From Peteryoungia aggregata LMG 23059 (GTDB taxonomy: Bacteria > Pseudomonadota > Alphaproteobacteria > Rhizobiales > Rhizobiaceae), in assembly GCF_030814435.1 (NCBI RefSeq), contig NZ_JAUSUW010000002.1, positions 1 to 64,000 on the forward strand: 64,000 bases of DNA. The letters run 5' to 3'. Below are positions 8,770 to 16,497 of the stretch, piece after piece. The notes beneath the pieces are model-generated. The model was not told the DNA's origin. It searched no databases and saw only the letters and a program-made list of their open reading frames with translations. How positions within the stretch are numbered: the first letter of the stretch is position 1; every line of letters starts with the position of its first letter. Position numbers and translations under genes: made by a program.

Positions 8770-9474
8770 ATGTCCAACCGCCCTGTCTCCGTGATCGGCT
8801 TTGATGCCGACGACACGCTCTGGCAGAACGAGCAGTATTACAAGCTGACGGAGCACCATTTTCGCAGCCTGCTCTCCGAGTTTGCCGAGCGGGAGCATGT
8901 GTCCGAGCGTTTGCTGGAGGCCGAGAAGCGCAATCTTGCCCATTACGGCTTCGGCATCAAAGGTTTTACCCTCTCGATGATCGAGACGGCGCTGGAGATT
9001 ACCGAGGGTCGGGCACCCTCCTCCGTGATATCAGAGATCCTTGCCATCGGGCGCGATCTCTTGAGCCACCCGGTTGAATGCCTGCCACATGCCCGCGACG
9101 CGCTGGAGGCGCTTTCGGGCAAATATTTCCTGGTGCTGATCACCAAAGGCGACCTCTTCGACCAGGAGCGCAAGCTGGCGCAATCCGGGCTCGGCGACTA
9201 TTTCGATGCGGTCGAGATCGTCTCCGACAAGACGGCCACCACCTATCGGCGGATCTTCGGCAAACATGGCGAAGGACCGGAGCGGTCCATGATGATCGGC
9301 AATTCGCTGAAATCCGACATCGTGCCGGCGATCGCCGCCGGTGCCTGGGGTGTCTTCGTGCCGCATGAGCTGACCTGGGTGCTCGAACATGTCGACAAGC
9401 CCGAGGAGGCGCCACGCTTCCGCGAGATCCCGGATCTCGGGCATGTGCCCGATCTCGTGATGAGCCTTGCCTGA
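8770..9474 (+). CDS. HAD-superfamily hydrolase
   Basis: A 234-residue haloacid dehalogenase-like phosphohydrolase. Motif I is FDADDTLW (nucleophile Asp12, acid Asp14), motif II contains Thr125 in LVLITKGD, motif III is Lys154, and motif IV is IGNSLKSDIVPA at about 176-187. The helical cap lies between residues 20 and 100. Substrate cannot be told from sequence; homologues are annotated as phosphoglycolate phosphatase-like or 2-haloacid dehalogenase-like. The start follows AAGGAGGCGTC. It ends back-to-back with tag, with no base between the two stop codons. Confidence 0.88.
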   Translation: MSNRPVSVIGFDADDTLWQNEQYYKLTEHHFRSLLSEFAEREHVSERLLEAEKRNLAHYGFGIKGFTLSMIETALEITEGRAPSSVISEILAIGRDLLSHPVECLPHARDALEALSGKYFLVLITKGDLFDQERKLAQSGLGDYFDAVEIVSDKTATTYRRIFGKHGEGPERSMMIGNSLKSDIVPAIAAGAWGVFVPHELTWVLEHVDKPEEAPRFREIPDLGHVPDLVMSLA

Positions 9475-10110
9475 TCAGGGGCGCACGAGCCGGGATCGCT
9501 GTTCCTCGGTCGGTGCGCGACGGCAGCAGCCCTCGATATGGTCGTTGACCAGGCCCATGGCCTGCATGAAGGCATAGACGGTGGTCGGGCCGACAAAGGT
9601 CCAGCCGCGCTTCTTCAGATCCTTCGACAGGCGGATCGAGGTCGGCGAGGTCGGATTGGCCCTGAGTGTCGCATAGTCCATGCGCCGTGGGCGTTCCGAG
9701 ACCTCGGGTTCGTAACTCCAGAAGTAACGAGAGAGCGAGCCGAATTCCGCCTGCAGGTCGATTGCGCGGCGGGCGTTGTTGATCGTCGAGACGATCTTGC
9801 CGCGATGGCGGATGATGCCGGCATCGGCTATGCATCGGGCAATATCCTCATCACCAAAGCACGCGACCTGATGGAAGTCAAAGCCGGCAAAGGCTGCGCG
9901 GAAGTTTTCGCGCTTCCTCAGGATCGTCAGCCAGGACAGGCCGGACTGGAAGCCTTCGAGACAGATCTTCTCGAAAAGCCTGACATCGTCCGTGACCGGG
10001 CGGCCCCACTCCTCGTCATGGTAGTGGCGATAGTCTTCAAGGCCGCCATGCCAGAAGCAACGGTCGAGACCGTCCTCTCCCCGGATCAGGCCTTCCGCGA
10101 TCATGTCCAT
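9475..10110 (-). CDS. tag: DNA-3-methyladenine glycosylase I
   Basis: Removes 3-methyladenine from alkylated DNA, starting base-excision repair. The 211-residue length is typical. Family features are RCFWHGG near the N-terminus, YHDEEWGRPV at about 29-38, the substrate-pocket segment EGFQSGLSWLTIL, GWTFVGPTTVYAFMQAMG, and the C-terminal VNDHIEGCCRR. The early Cys and His with the late His and Cys make up the Tag zinc site. It is convergent with the HAD gene and monocistronic. Confidence 0.95.
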   Translation of the reverse strand: MDMIAEGLIRGEDGLDRCFWHGGLEDYRHYHDEEWGRPVTDDVRLFEKICLEGFQSGLSWLTILRKRENFRAAFAGFDFHQVACFGDEDIARCIADAGIIRHRGKIVSTINNARRAIDLQAEFGSLSRYFWSYEPEVSERPRRMDYATLRANPTSPTSIRLSKDLKKRGWTFVGPTTVYAFMQAMGLVNDHIEGCCRRAPTEEQRSRLVRP

Positions 10111-10316
10111 ACGATTCTCTCCCGATGCGCAGAGGTGTTTACCATTTGTTCACGATTTTTCCAAACCGGACGCTAACCCTTCCGAAAGGTTTACGGCCTC
10201 GATCGCATTTTCATGAACGCCTCTTTACCAATTGGCGGGGCTGGCTCTGGCACGATCCGGGAGAAATGGCGGCAATGTATGCCGCCGCATCCGGTCCCAA
10301 GTTCATGAGTTGTCCG

Positions 10317-11135
10317 ATGTCGAAACGATCCCTTCTGATGGCCGTTCTGGCCTGCCTGCCACTTGCCCTGCCCGCCCATGCCAATGATCGCTACCAGAGC
10401 CGTCCGCCGGTGATGGTGAGCCCCGATCTGCAGGCCTCCTGGGTGTTGCAGCTGGGTGGCGTTCCCGCGCAGACCCGCGGTTACGCCACGCAACCGGCCA
10501 TGCGGCAGGCTGTTCCGGCGGGGCGCCAGCGCGTGATTCAACCGCAGCAGGTGCTTCGCCAGCAGCCGGTGCAGCAGCGGCGGCTCGTGCAGCAGCGGCG
10601 CGTGCTTTTCCCGCAGCAGCAGCAGCCGGCGGCGCAACAGGTCGCGATGCGGCCGGACAAGCCGGTTCGGACCCAGATCGATCCGCAGTTCCTGCCGCAG
10701 ATGGTCGAATACCAGACCGAGCAGAAGCCGGGCACGATCGTCATCGATACGCGCGAGCGCTTCCTTTATCTCGTCATGGCAGACGGCATGGCCAAGCGTT
10801 ATGGCGTGGGCGTCGGCAAGCCTGGCTTCGAATGGGCAGGCACCCACAAGGTCACATCGAAGCGGGAATGGCCGGACTGGCGCCCGCCGCAGGAGATGAT
10901 CGCCCGCGAGGCGGCCAAGGGCCACTTCCTGCCCGCACATATGCCCGGCGGTCCGGAAAATCCGCTCGGCGCCCGCGCGCTCTATCTCGGCTCGACGCTC
11001 TACCGCATCCATGGAACGAACGCCCCCTGGTCGATCGGCAGCGGCGTTTCCTCCGGCTGCATCCGCATGCGCAACGAGGACGTCACCGATCTCTATGAGC
11101 GGGTGAAGGTCGGCACCAAGGTCATTGTGATCTGA
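10317..11135 (+). CDS. L,D-transpeptidase (YkuD domain) with Gln-rich linker
   Basis: A periplasmic enzyme that makes 3-3 peptidoglycan cross-links or attaches proteins to the wall. The start MSKRSLLMAVLACLPLALPAH gives a clean signal peptide; ATGs 12 and 51 bases upstream are alternatives, the farther one with a better ribosome site. Residues about 65-110 are Gln/Arg-rich low complexity (QQVLRQQPVQQRR). The catalytic domain follows, with His232 in YRIHGTN and nucleophile Cys248 in SSGCIRM. The WPDWRPPQEM segment and the order GGPENPLGARALYLG match the exported ErfK/YbiS group. A second, closely similar enzyme follows. Confidence 0.92.
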   Translation: MSKRSLLMAVLACLPLALPAHANDRYQSRPPVMVSPDLQASWVLQLGGVPAQTRGYATQPAMRQAVPAGRQRVIQPQQVLRQQPVQQRRLVQQRRVLFPQQQQPAAQQVAMRPDKPVRTQIDPQFLPQMVEYQTEQKPGTIVIDTRERFLYLVMADGMAKRYGVGVGKPGFEWAGTHKVTSKREWPDWRPPQEMIAREAAKGHFLPAHMPGGPENPLGARALYLGSTLYRIHGTNAPWSIGSGVSSGCIRMRNEDVTDLYERVKVGTKVIVI

Positions 11136-11226
11136 GGCACTCATCAGATCACACAACCTTGATTAGCTCTTGCTTTGAAGGGCGAAGCGGCTAGGCTGGA
11201 AGCCCTGCAAATCAGGGGGATTGCCT

Positions 11227-11913
11227 ATGTTCAACACGACTTTCAGCAAGGCGGCTGTGGCGATGATCGCGCTTACACTCGCCTTGCCGGCGCCCGCCAG
11301 CGCCATCAGCCTCAATCGCATCCAGACCACCAGCGACGTGACGTTCGTTGCGCAGCAGCGCAAGGAAGTGCCGGAGAAGTTCAAGCGCAAGGTCGTGCGC
11401 CTGACCACCGACGAAAAGCCGGGCACGATCATCATCGATACCAACAACAAGTTTCTCTACTATGTCGAGGGCAACAACCGCGCGACGCGTTACGGCGTCG
11501 GCGTCGGTCGTGAAGGCTTCGGCTGGTCGGGCGTGGTGAAGATCGGCCGTAAGGCGGAATGGCCGGAATGGCGCCCGCCGGCAGAGATGCGCCGCCGGGA
11601 AGCCGCCAAGGGCCATATCCTGCCCGTCGTGCAGGAAGGTGGTCCGGACAATCCGCTCGGCGCGCGCGCCATGTATCTCTACAAGGGCGGCCGCGACACG
11701 ATTTTCCGCATCCATGGCACCAACCAGCCCTGGACGATCGGCCTCAACATGTCCTCCGGCTGCATCCGCATGATGAACAAGGATGTCGAGCATCTCTATG
11801 ATCGCGCCGATATCGGCTCCAAGGTGATCGTGATCGGCCCGGGCAATCGCCAGGGCGACGTGTCCTTCGACGACAAGGGCGTGGATATCCTGCGCACGAT
11901 CTTCGGCGGCTGA
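11227..11913 (+). CDS. L,D-transpeptidase (YkuD domain), paralogue
   Basis: A 228-residue ErfK/YbiS/YcfS-type enzyme with a signal peptide cut near PASAIS and a near-minimal catalytic domain: WPEWRPPAEMRRREAAKG, GGPDNPLGARAMYL, His163 in RIHGTN and Cys179 in MSSGCIRMMN. Unlike the preceding paralogue it lacks a Gln-rich linker. The ATG is preceded by GGGGGATTGCCT. The pair probably arose by tandem duplication. Rhizobiales rely heavily on 3-3 cross-links and on tethering outer-membrane proteins, so redundancy is expected. Confidence 0.92.
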   Translation: MFNTTFSKAAVAMIALTLALPAPASAISLNRIQTTSDVTFVAQQRKEVPEKFKRKVVRLTTDEKPGTIIIDTNNKFLYYVEGNNRATRYGVGVGREGFGWSGVVKIGRKAEWPEWRPPAEMRRREAAKGHILPVVQEGGPDNPLGARAMYLYKGGRDTIFRIHGTNQPWTIGLNMSSGCIRMMNKDVEHLYDRADIGSKVIVIGPGNRQGDVSFDDKGVDILRTIFGG

Positions 11914-11937
11914 GCTCAGTCCCCTCTGGATGCAAGC

Positions 11938-11969
11938 AACGGTCGCGCTCACGAGGCGCGACCGTTTTT
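11938..11969 (+). terminator. Rho-independent terminator after the second L,D-transpeptidase
   Basis: Stem CGGTCGCGC/GCGCGACCG with a 7-base loop, extended by flanking A-T pairs and followed by TTTTT. Confidence 0.85.
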
Positions 11970-12064
11970 GTGTCATGAAACTGTTGTCTCGACGGTGCAG
12001 TCTCCACTGAAATCGGGGCTTGAGGCCCTGCGGCCGACATGCATCGATTATCGGGGACTTGTTG

Positions 12065-12727
12065 ATGACCTATCGCTCGCTTGCGCTCGCACTCGCCGGT
12101 GCATGCTTCACCCTGCTTTCCACCGTGTCTGCCACCGCTGAAATGGGCCTATCCGTCTATGGCGGTTTTCAGACGGCTCCGCACAGCGATATCGAGGTTT
12201 CGGACGGCCCCGATTTCCGCGCAGGCTGGGAGGGCAAGTCGTTCCAGACACCTCCCTATTATGGGGTGCGCGGCACCTGGTGGATGACAAATCTGGGCAA
12301 GCCCAATCTCGGTCTCTCTGTCGATTTCACCCATGCCAAGGTCTATGCCGACAGCGAGACGCTCGCCTCTTCCGGATGGTCGCATTTCGAGTTTTCCGAC
12401 GGCATCAATCTTCTCACGCTGAACGCGCTTTATCGCATGCCGATCGAGGGCACGAAGTTCGTCCCCTATGTCGGCGCCGGCGCCGGTATCAACGTGCCCC
12501 ATGTGGAAGTGACGCGCGGCTCGGGCAAGACGTTCGAATATCAGCTGGGTGGTGCGACCGTGCAGGCACAAGCCGGTGTGGCCTATGATTTCAATGAGAA
12601 CTGGTCGGCTTTCGTCGAGTACAAGGGCAACTATTCCTGGGTCGATGTCGACATCGATTCCGGTGCGTCGCTCAAGACCAACATCCTGACGAATGCCGTG
12701 AATGTCGGTGTCAGCTATCGATTCTGA
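12065..12727 (+). CDS. Outer-membrane beta-barrel protein
   Basis: 220 residues with a signal peptide ending near SATAEM. Alternating aromatic/polar strands follow, and the C-terminus (NAVNVGVSYRF) ends in Phe, the sorting signal for outer-membrane barrels. Segments such as FVPYVGAGAGINVPHVEV and WSAFVEYKGNYSWVDV fit an eight-stranded OmpA/OmpW-like small barrel. No enzymatic residues are recognised. The start codon follows GGGGACTTGTTG. It converges on the next gene with three bases between stop codons. Confidence 0.8.
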   Translation: MTYRSLALALAGACFTLLSTVSATAEMGLSVYGGFQTAPHSDIEVSDGPDFRAGWEGKSFQTPPYYGVRGTWWMTNLGKPNLGLSVDFTHAKVYADSETLASSGWSHFEFSDGINLLTLNALYRMPIEGTKFVPYVGAGAGINVPHVEVTRGSGKTFEYQLGGATVQAQAGVAYDFNENWSAFVEYKGNYSWVDVDIDSGASLKTNILTNAVNVGVSYRF

Positions 12728-12730
12728 CGT

Positions 12731-13207
12731 TCAGCGCTGCTTGATGTCACAGAAGATCGCGGCCGTATGGGAGATGAGGATCTCGGCTCCCACCGTGCTG
12801 CCCATTTTGAGCTTTTCGACCTTCAGCTCGTAGCGCCCGTTGAACCGTGTGGCGGTGCTTGAACTGCGATCGGTGCGCATCGACATCGTCACGCGATAGA
12901 CCGGCTGGCTTGGCGGCGTGAAGGCCTGGATGCTGAAACGCAGGTCGCGTTCATCGACCCAGTATTGCCGCAACATGTCCGAATTGATCTGGAAGCGCCT
13001 GAGTTCGCGCGGCGCCGCAGCATCCTTCACACCCGCCATCCCCCGGAAATGCACGAGCTTTTCCTGGTCCTTGCTGCTGAACCCGCTTTCGAGCGATATA
13101 TCGACAATCTTGTCGGAGCTCGCGCAATAGATACGCTCCGTAGCCTGCACCCCGGAGGCCAGGGGACAGAGAAACAGCAATGTGATGAACAGGGTCTTCT
13201 TCGCCAT
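12731..13207 (-). CDS. Secreted hypothetical protein
   Basis: A 158-residue protein starting MAKKTLFITLLFLCPLASG, an evident signal peptide; upstream in-frame residues look non-coding. The mature part has two cysteines far apart (RIYCASSD and AIFCDIKQR at the very end) that could form a disulphide, and an otherwise beta-rich composition. I recognise no family. It is separated from glcF by about 60 bases. Confidence 0.6.
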   Translation of the reverse strand: MAKKTLFITLLFLCPLASGVQATERIYCASSDKIVDISLESGFSSKDQEKLVHFRGMAGVKDAAAPRELRRFQINSDMLRQYWVDERDLRFSIQAFTPPSQPVYRVTMSMRTDRSSSTATRFNGRYELKVEKLKMGSTVGAEILISHTAAIFCDIKQR

Positions 13208-13267
13208 GACGGCCTCCCGGATGCTCCATCCTGAGGCAATCATCGCAGAGACGGCTTAACAATTCGC

Positions 13268-14581
13268 TCAGGCTGCCGGGCGTCGGTCGAGGGCTTTCGG
13301 GCGCGGGCCGCCATAGGCCCAGTTCAACAGCTCGACCGTATGGACCACGGGGATCCCGGTCGCCGAGCCGATCTGGGTCATGCAGCCGATATTGCCGGCG
13401 GCGATGACATCCGGCTTGGTCGACTCGATATTCCTGACTTTACGGGCCTTCAGGCGTGCGGAGATCTCCGGCTGCATGATGTTATAGGTGCCGGCGGAGC
13501 CGCAGCAGAGATGACCTTCCGGCGGGTCCTTGACCGTGAAACCCGCCGACTTCAAGAGCAGTTTCGGCGCTACGGTCACCTTCTGGCCGTGCTGCAGGGA
13601 GCAGGCGGAGTGATAGGCGACCGTCAGGCCTTTGGTCTCGGCCAATGGCAGGTCGAGGGTCGACAGATATTCGGTCACGTCTTTCGCCAACGCCGAGACG
13701 CGCGCCGCCTTTTCCGCATAGGCGGGGTCGAGGCGCAGCATGTGGCCGTAATCCTTGATCGTCGTGCCGCAGCCCGAGGTCGTGACGATGATCGCGTCGA
13801 GACCGCCGTCTTCGATGGCACGCGTCCAGACGTCGACATTGCGCCGCGCGCTATCGAGTGCCTGTTCCTCGCGGCCCATGTGATGGACGAGCGCGCCACA
13901 GCAGCCCTCGCCCTGGGGCACGACGACCTCGACACCGAGACGGGTGAGGAGCGAGATCGCGGCTTCGTTGATACCGGGATCAAGCACGGGCTGTGCGCAG
14001 CCGGTGAGGATCGCGACACGGCCACGACGGGTGGCGGCTGCGGCATGGGTGGCGGGTTTGGCGAAGTCCGAGGGGGGCGCGACACTGGAGGGGGCGAGCC
14101 TCAGCATGGCGGCCATGGGCTTGAGCGACTTTACCTGATCGAAAAGGCCGGCGAAGGGACGGCCGAGGGCGGCGAGCTTCAACGCCAGGCGGAAACGGCC
14201 CGGATAGGGCAAGACCATGGCCAGCATGTTGCGCGTCAGCCGGTTCATCAGCGGGCGGCGATAGGTCTTTTCGATATGGGTGCGGGCATGGTCGACCAGA
14301 TGCATGTAGTCGACGCCCGAGGGACAGGTCGTCGTGCAGGCGAGACAGGAGAGACAGCGGTCGATATGGGTTACGATCTGCTCATCCGCCGGGCGGCCAT
14401 TTTCCAGCATGTCCTTGATCAGGTAGATGCGACCGCGCGGGCTGTCGAGCTCGTTGCCGAGCGTCACATAGGTGGGACAGGTGGCTGTGCAGAAGCCGCA
14501 ATGCACGCATTTGCGTAGGATGCTTTCGGCTTCCGCGACATGGGGATCGGCGAGCTGCTCGGCGGTGAAATTGGTCTGCAC
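13268..14581 (-). CDS. glcF: Glycolate oxidase iron-sulfur subunit GlcF
   Basis: Electron-transfer subunit of membrane-associated glycolate oxidase, which turns glycolate into glyoxylate. Two ferredoxin-type clusters are clear: C25-x2-C28-x2-C31-x3-C35 (CVHCGFCTATCP) and C76-x2-C79-x2-C82-x3-C86 (CLSCLACTTTCP). Two cysteine-rich CCG domains follow (EGCCGALVHH and HLCCGSAGTYN). The 437-residue length is normal. It is the last gene of the glcD-glcE-DUF4870-glcF set on the minus strand. Confidence 0.96.
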   Translation of the reverse strand: MQTNFTAEQLADPHVAEAESILRKCVHCGFCTATCPTYVTLGNELDSPRGRIYLIKDMLENGRPADEQIVTHIDRCLSCLACTTTCPSGVDYMHLVDHARTHIEKTYRRPLMNRLTRNMLAMVLPYPGRFRLALKLAALGRPFAGLFDQVKSLKPMAAMLRLAPSSVAPPSDFAKPATHAAAATRRGRVAILTGCAQPVLDPGINEAAISLLTRLGVEVVVPQGEGCCGALVHHMGREEQALDSARRNVDVWTRAIEDGGLDAIIVTTSGCGTTIKDYGHMLRLDPAYAEKAARVSALAKDVTEYLSTLDLPLAETKGLTVAYHSACSLQHGQKVTVAPKLLLKSAGFTVKDPPEGHLCCGSAGTYNIMQPEISARLKARKVRNIESTKPDVIAAGNIGCMTQIGSATGIPVVHTVELLNWAYGGPRPKALDRRPAA

Positions 14582-14630
14582 GCGTTTCCTCCCGAGGAGC
14601 GGCCGGCAAGGCCGCCCCGTTCATTCGATT

Positions 14631-15012
14631 TCAGATCCACCAGCTGGTGGGACGGGCGATCGGCTCGCCGGCAGAGGCCTTCTGCAGACCGATAACGCAG
14701 CGGACAACGATCCAGATGGCGACGCCGAAGATCAGGATCACGCCGATAAAGGCGACCATCAGGATGCTTGCGCATCAGCGCATAAAGCAGGCCGATCCAG
14801 AAGGTTCTGATGGCATAGGTGTAGTGCGTATCGACCCAAGGCTCGCCCTTGCCGCGGTTCACATAAGCCATGATCAGGCCGACGATGCCGGTCAGGCCGA
14901 CGACGAAGCTGACGAGATAGAGGCAGTAGACCACCTGGACATTCAGGCGACCGGGGGAAAACCAGCCCTCGCCGCCGGATGTCACGGGCGGCTGGTATTG
15001 CGGATCAGTCAT
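14631..15012 (-). pseudogene. DUF4870-like membrane protein gene with a 1-base frameshift
   Basis: The N-terminal frame encodes MTDPQYQPPVTSGGEGWF and two hydrophobic segments up to FWIGLLYALMR. The expected third membrane segment continues in another frame as SILMVAFIGVILIFGVAIW, then VVRCVIGLQKASAGEPIARP and TSWWI with a stop. Removing one base at 14768-14769 (TT on the plus strand) restores a 126-residue protein. As written, the frame runs 180 residues into glcF antisense-like sequence. Start overlaps the glcE stop (ATGA). Either a real null allele or a sequencing error; similar genes sit between glcE and glcF in relatives, as I recall. Confidence 0.8.
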
Positions 15013-16217
15013 GACAAAACTCCTTGCGTCATCAGACCGGGATTGAAGATCCCGTGTGGGTCGAGTTTTGCCCTGACTCGGGCCGAAAGCAAAGCGACGG
15101 CCGGCGATTGTGGCTCGAAGGTGGCGACTTCGGCGCGGATCTGGGGAGCGGCCCTGACAAGCGTCGCGTGACCGCCGCCAAGGGTGCGGATGCCATGGCG
15201 CAGAACCTCGGCCTCGGGGTCGGCCTCCATGCGCATCCAGACGAGGCCGCCCTGCCAGTCGTAATAGGCGTCAATACCAGCACGAAGCCTCAAGCCCGCG
15301 ACCAGTTTCCAGGCTTGCGAGGGCGCCATTGAGACGCGCCAGAGTGGTCGGGCCGTGCCATCGGCATAGGGCAGGACATCGCGGACTTCGGTCCATAGGG
15401 CTTTCGTCTCGTCAGCGTCGAGACGACTGACCGGGCCGAAGCCAGCAACGGCCGCCATCAGCTTTTCGGCACGGACGGTAACGGAAGCTTCCAAGCCCTC
15501 CAAGCGCATGACGGTGGCAGCGCCTTCGGGGAGCTTGCCGCCGATGAAGCAACTACGCACGCTTTCCGGCAGATGGGCGGCACCGGAGACCTCCACGGAA
15601 AGCGACAGGGCGGCGGCGAGCGCCTTCATGGCCTGCTCGTCTTCCAGCCCGGAGACGATGATCGTGGCTGCCGTCTTCGGCACGGGCAGAACCTTGAAGG
15701 TGACTTCGGTGAGGAAGCCCAGCGTGCCATGGGAACCGGCGAGCAGCTTGACGAGATCGAGGCCGGTGACATTTTTCATCACCTTGCCGCCGGCCTTCAC
15801 CACCTCGCCTGCGCCGTTGACGAAGCGGACGCCGAGCAGATGGTCACGGGCAGCACCTGCCGTGAAACGGCGCGGGCCAGAACTGTTGACGGCAAAGAGG
15901 CCGCCGATGGTCGGCATGCCCGAGGTGCCCATGGCGCCACGATGATCCATGGGTTCGAAGGCGATGGCTTGTCCGTTTTCGGCAAGCGCTGCCTCGATTT
16001 CGGCGACGGGGGTTCCGGCGCGGGCGGTGATGACCATTTCGGCGGGATTGTATTCGACGATGCCCGTGAGTGATGCGGAGGACAGGGTGGCGTCTGCGGA
16101 GACGGTGTTGCCGAAGCCCGCACGGGTGCCGCCGCCACGGATGTGGAGCGAGGCTTTGCGGGCGGTGTGATCGCGGATGATGTCGGCGGCTTCGGTTTCG
16201 GTCGAGGGGGTCAGCAT
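15009..16217 (-). CDS. glcE: Glycolate oxidase FAD-binding subunit GlcE
   Basis: A 402-residue subunit with a PCMH-type FAD-binding domain (LHIRGGGTRAGFG, VEYNPAEMVITARAGTP, GGLFAVNSSGPRR, GGKVMKNVTGLDLVKLLAGS) and the family C-terminus FNPGLM. Works with GlcD and GlcF in glycolate oxidation. I start at MLTPSTETEAADI; the open frame above it only translates palindromic repeat sequence. Its stop overlaps the start of the DUF4870-like gene. Confidence 0.95.
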   Translation of the reverse strand: MLTPSTETEAADIIRDHTARKASLHIRGGGTRAGFGNTVSADATLSSASLTGIVEYNPAEMVITARAGTPVAEIEAALAENGQAIAFEPMDHRGAMGTSGMPTIGGLFAVNSSGPRRFTAGAARDHLLGVRFVNGAGEVVKAGGKVMKNVTGLDLVKLLAGSHGTLGFLTEVTFKVLPVPKTAATIIVSGLEDEQAMKALAAALSLSVEVSGAAHLPESVRSCFIGGKLPEGAATVMRLEGLEASVTVRAEKLMAAVAGFGPVSRLDADETKALWTEVRDVLPYADGTARPLWRVSMAPSQAWKLVAGLRLRAGIDAYYDWQGGLVWMRMEADPEAEVLRHGIRTLGGGHATLVRAAPQIRAEVATFEPQSPAVALLSARVRAKLDPHGIFNPGLMTQGVLS

Positions 16218-16268
16218 GGGGTGGCTTTCGCGGTTACGGCGGCTTGCGGATGACTCGGCGCAAGCTCG

Positions 16269-16480
16269 CCCCCCTCTGCCCTGCCGGGCATCTCCCCCAC
16301 GAGGGGGGAGAGTGGATGGGGCTGCCGCTCTGCCCTTCGGGTCCAATCCGACACAGGCTCATGAGAGGGCGCGAAACGGCGAGAGGCTTCACCGGGCGAA
16401 TGCTTACCGAGCGCAGGGCGCTGGCGGGTTCCCACTCTCCCCCCTTGTGGGGGAGATGTCCGGCAGGACAGAGGGGGGTA
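16269..16480. repeat. Rhizobial palindromic repeat, family A (glcD-glcE gap)
   Basis: Left arm CCCCCCTCTGCCCTGCCGGG and right arm CGGCAGGACAGAGGGGGG are inverted copies, each with an inner hairpin CTCCCCC..GGGGGGAG. It resembles the hisZ leader element but has a longer unrelated centre. It lies within the probable glc transcript, 18 bases downstream of the glcD stop, where the hairpin could protect or attenuate the message. Confidence 0.8.
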
Positions 16481-16497
16481 ACTCAGACACAAACGCA

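Noticed and set aside
13340-14518. 392-residue plus-strand ORF
   Set aside because: Antisense to glcF; long antisense frames are common in high-GC genes.
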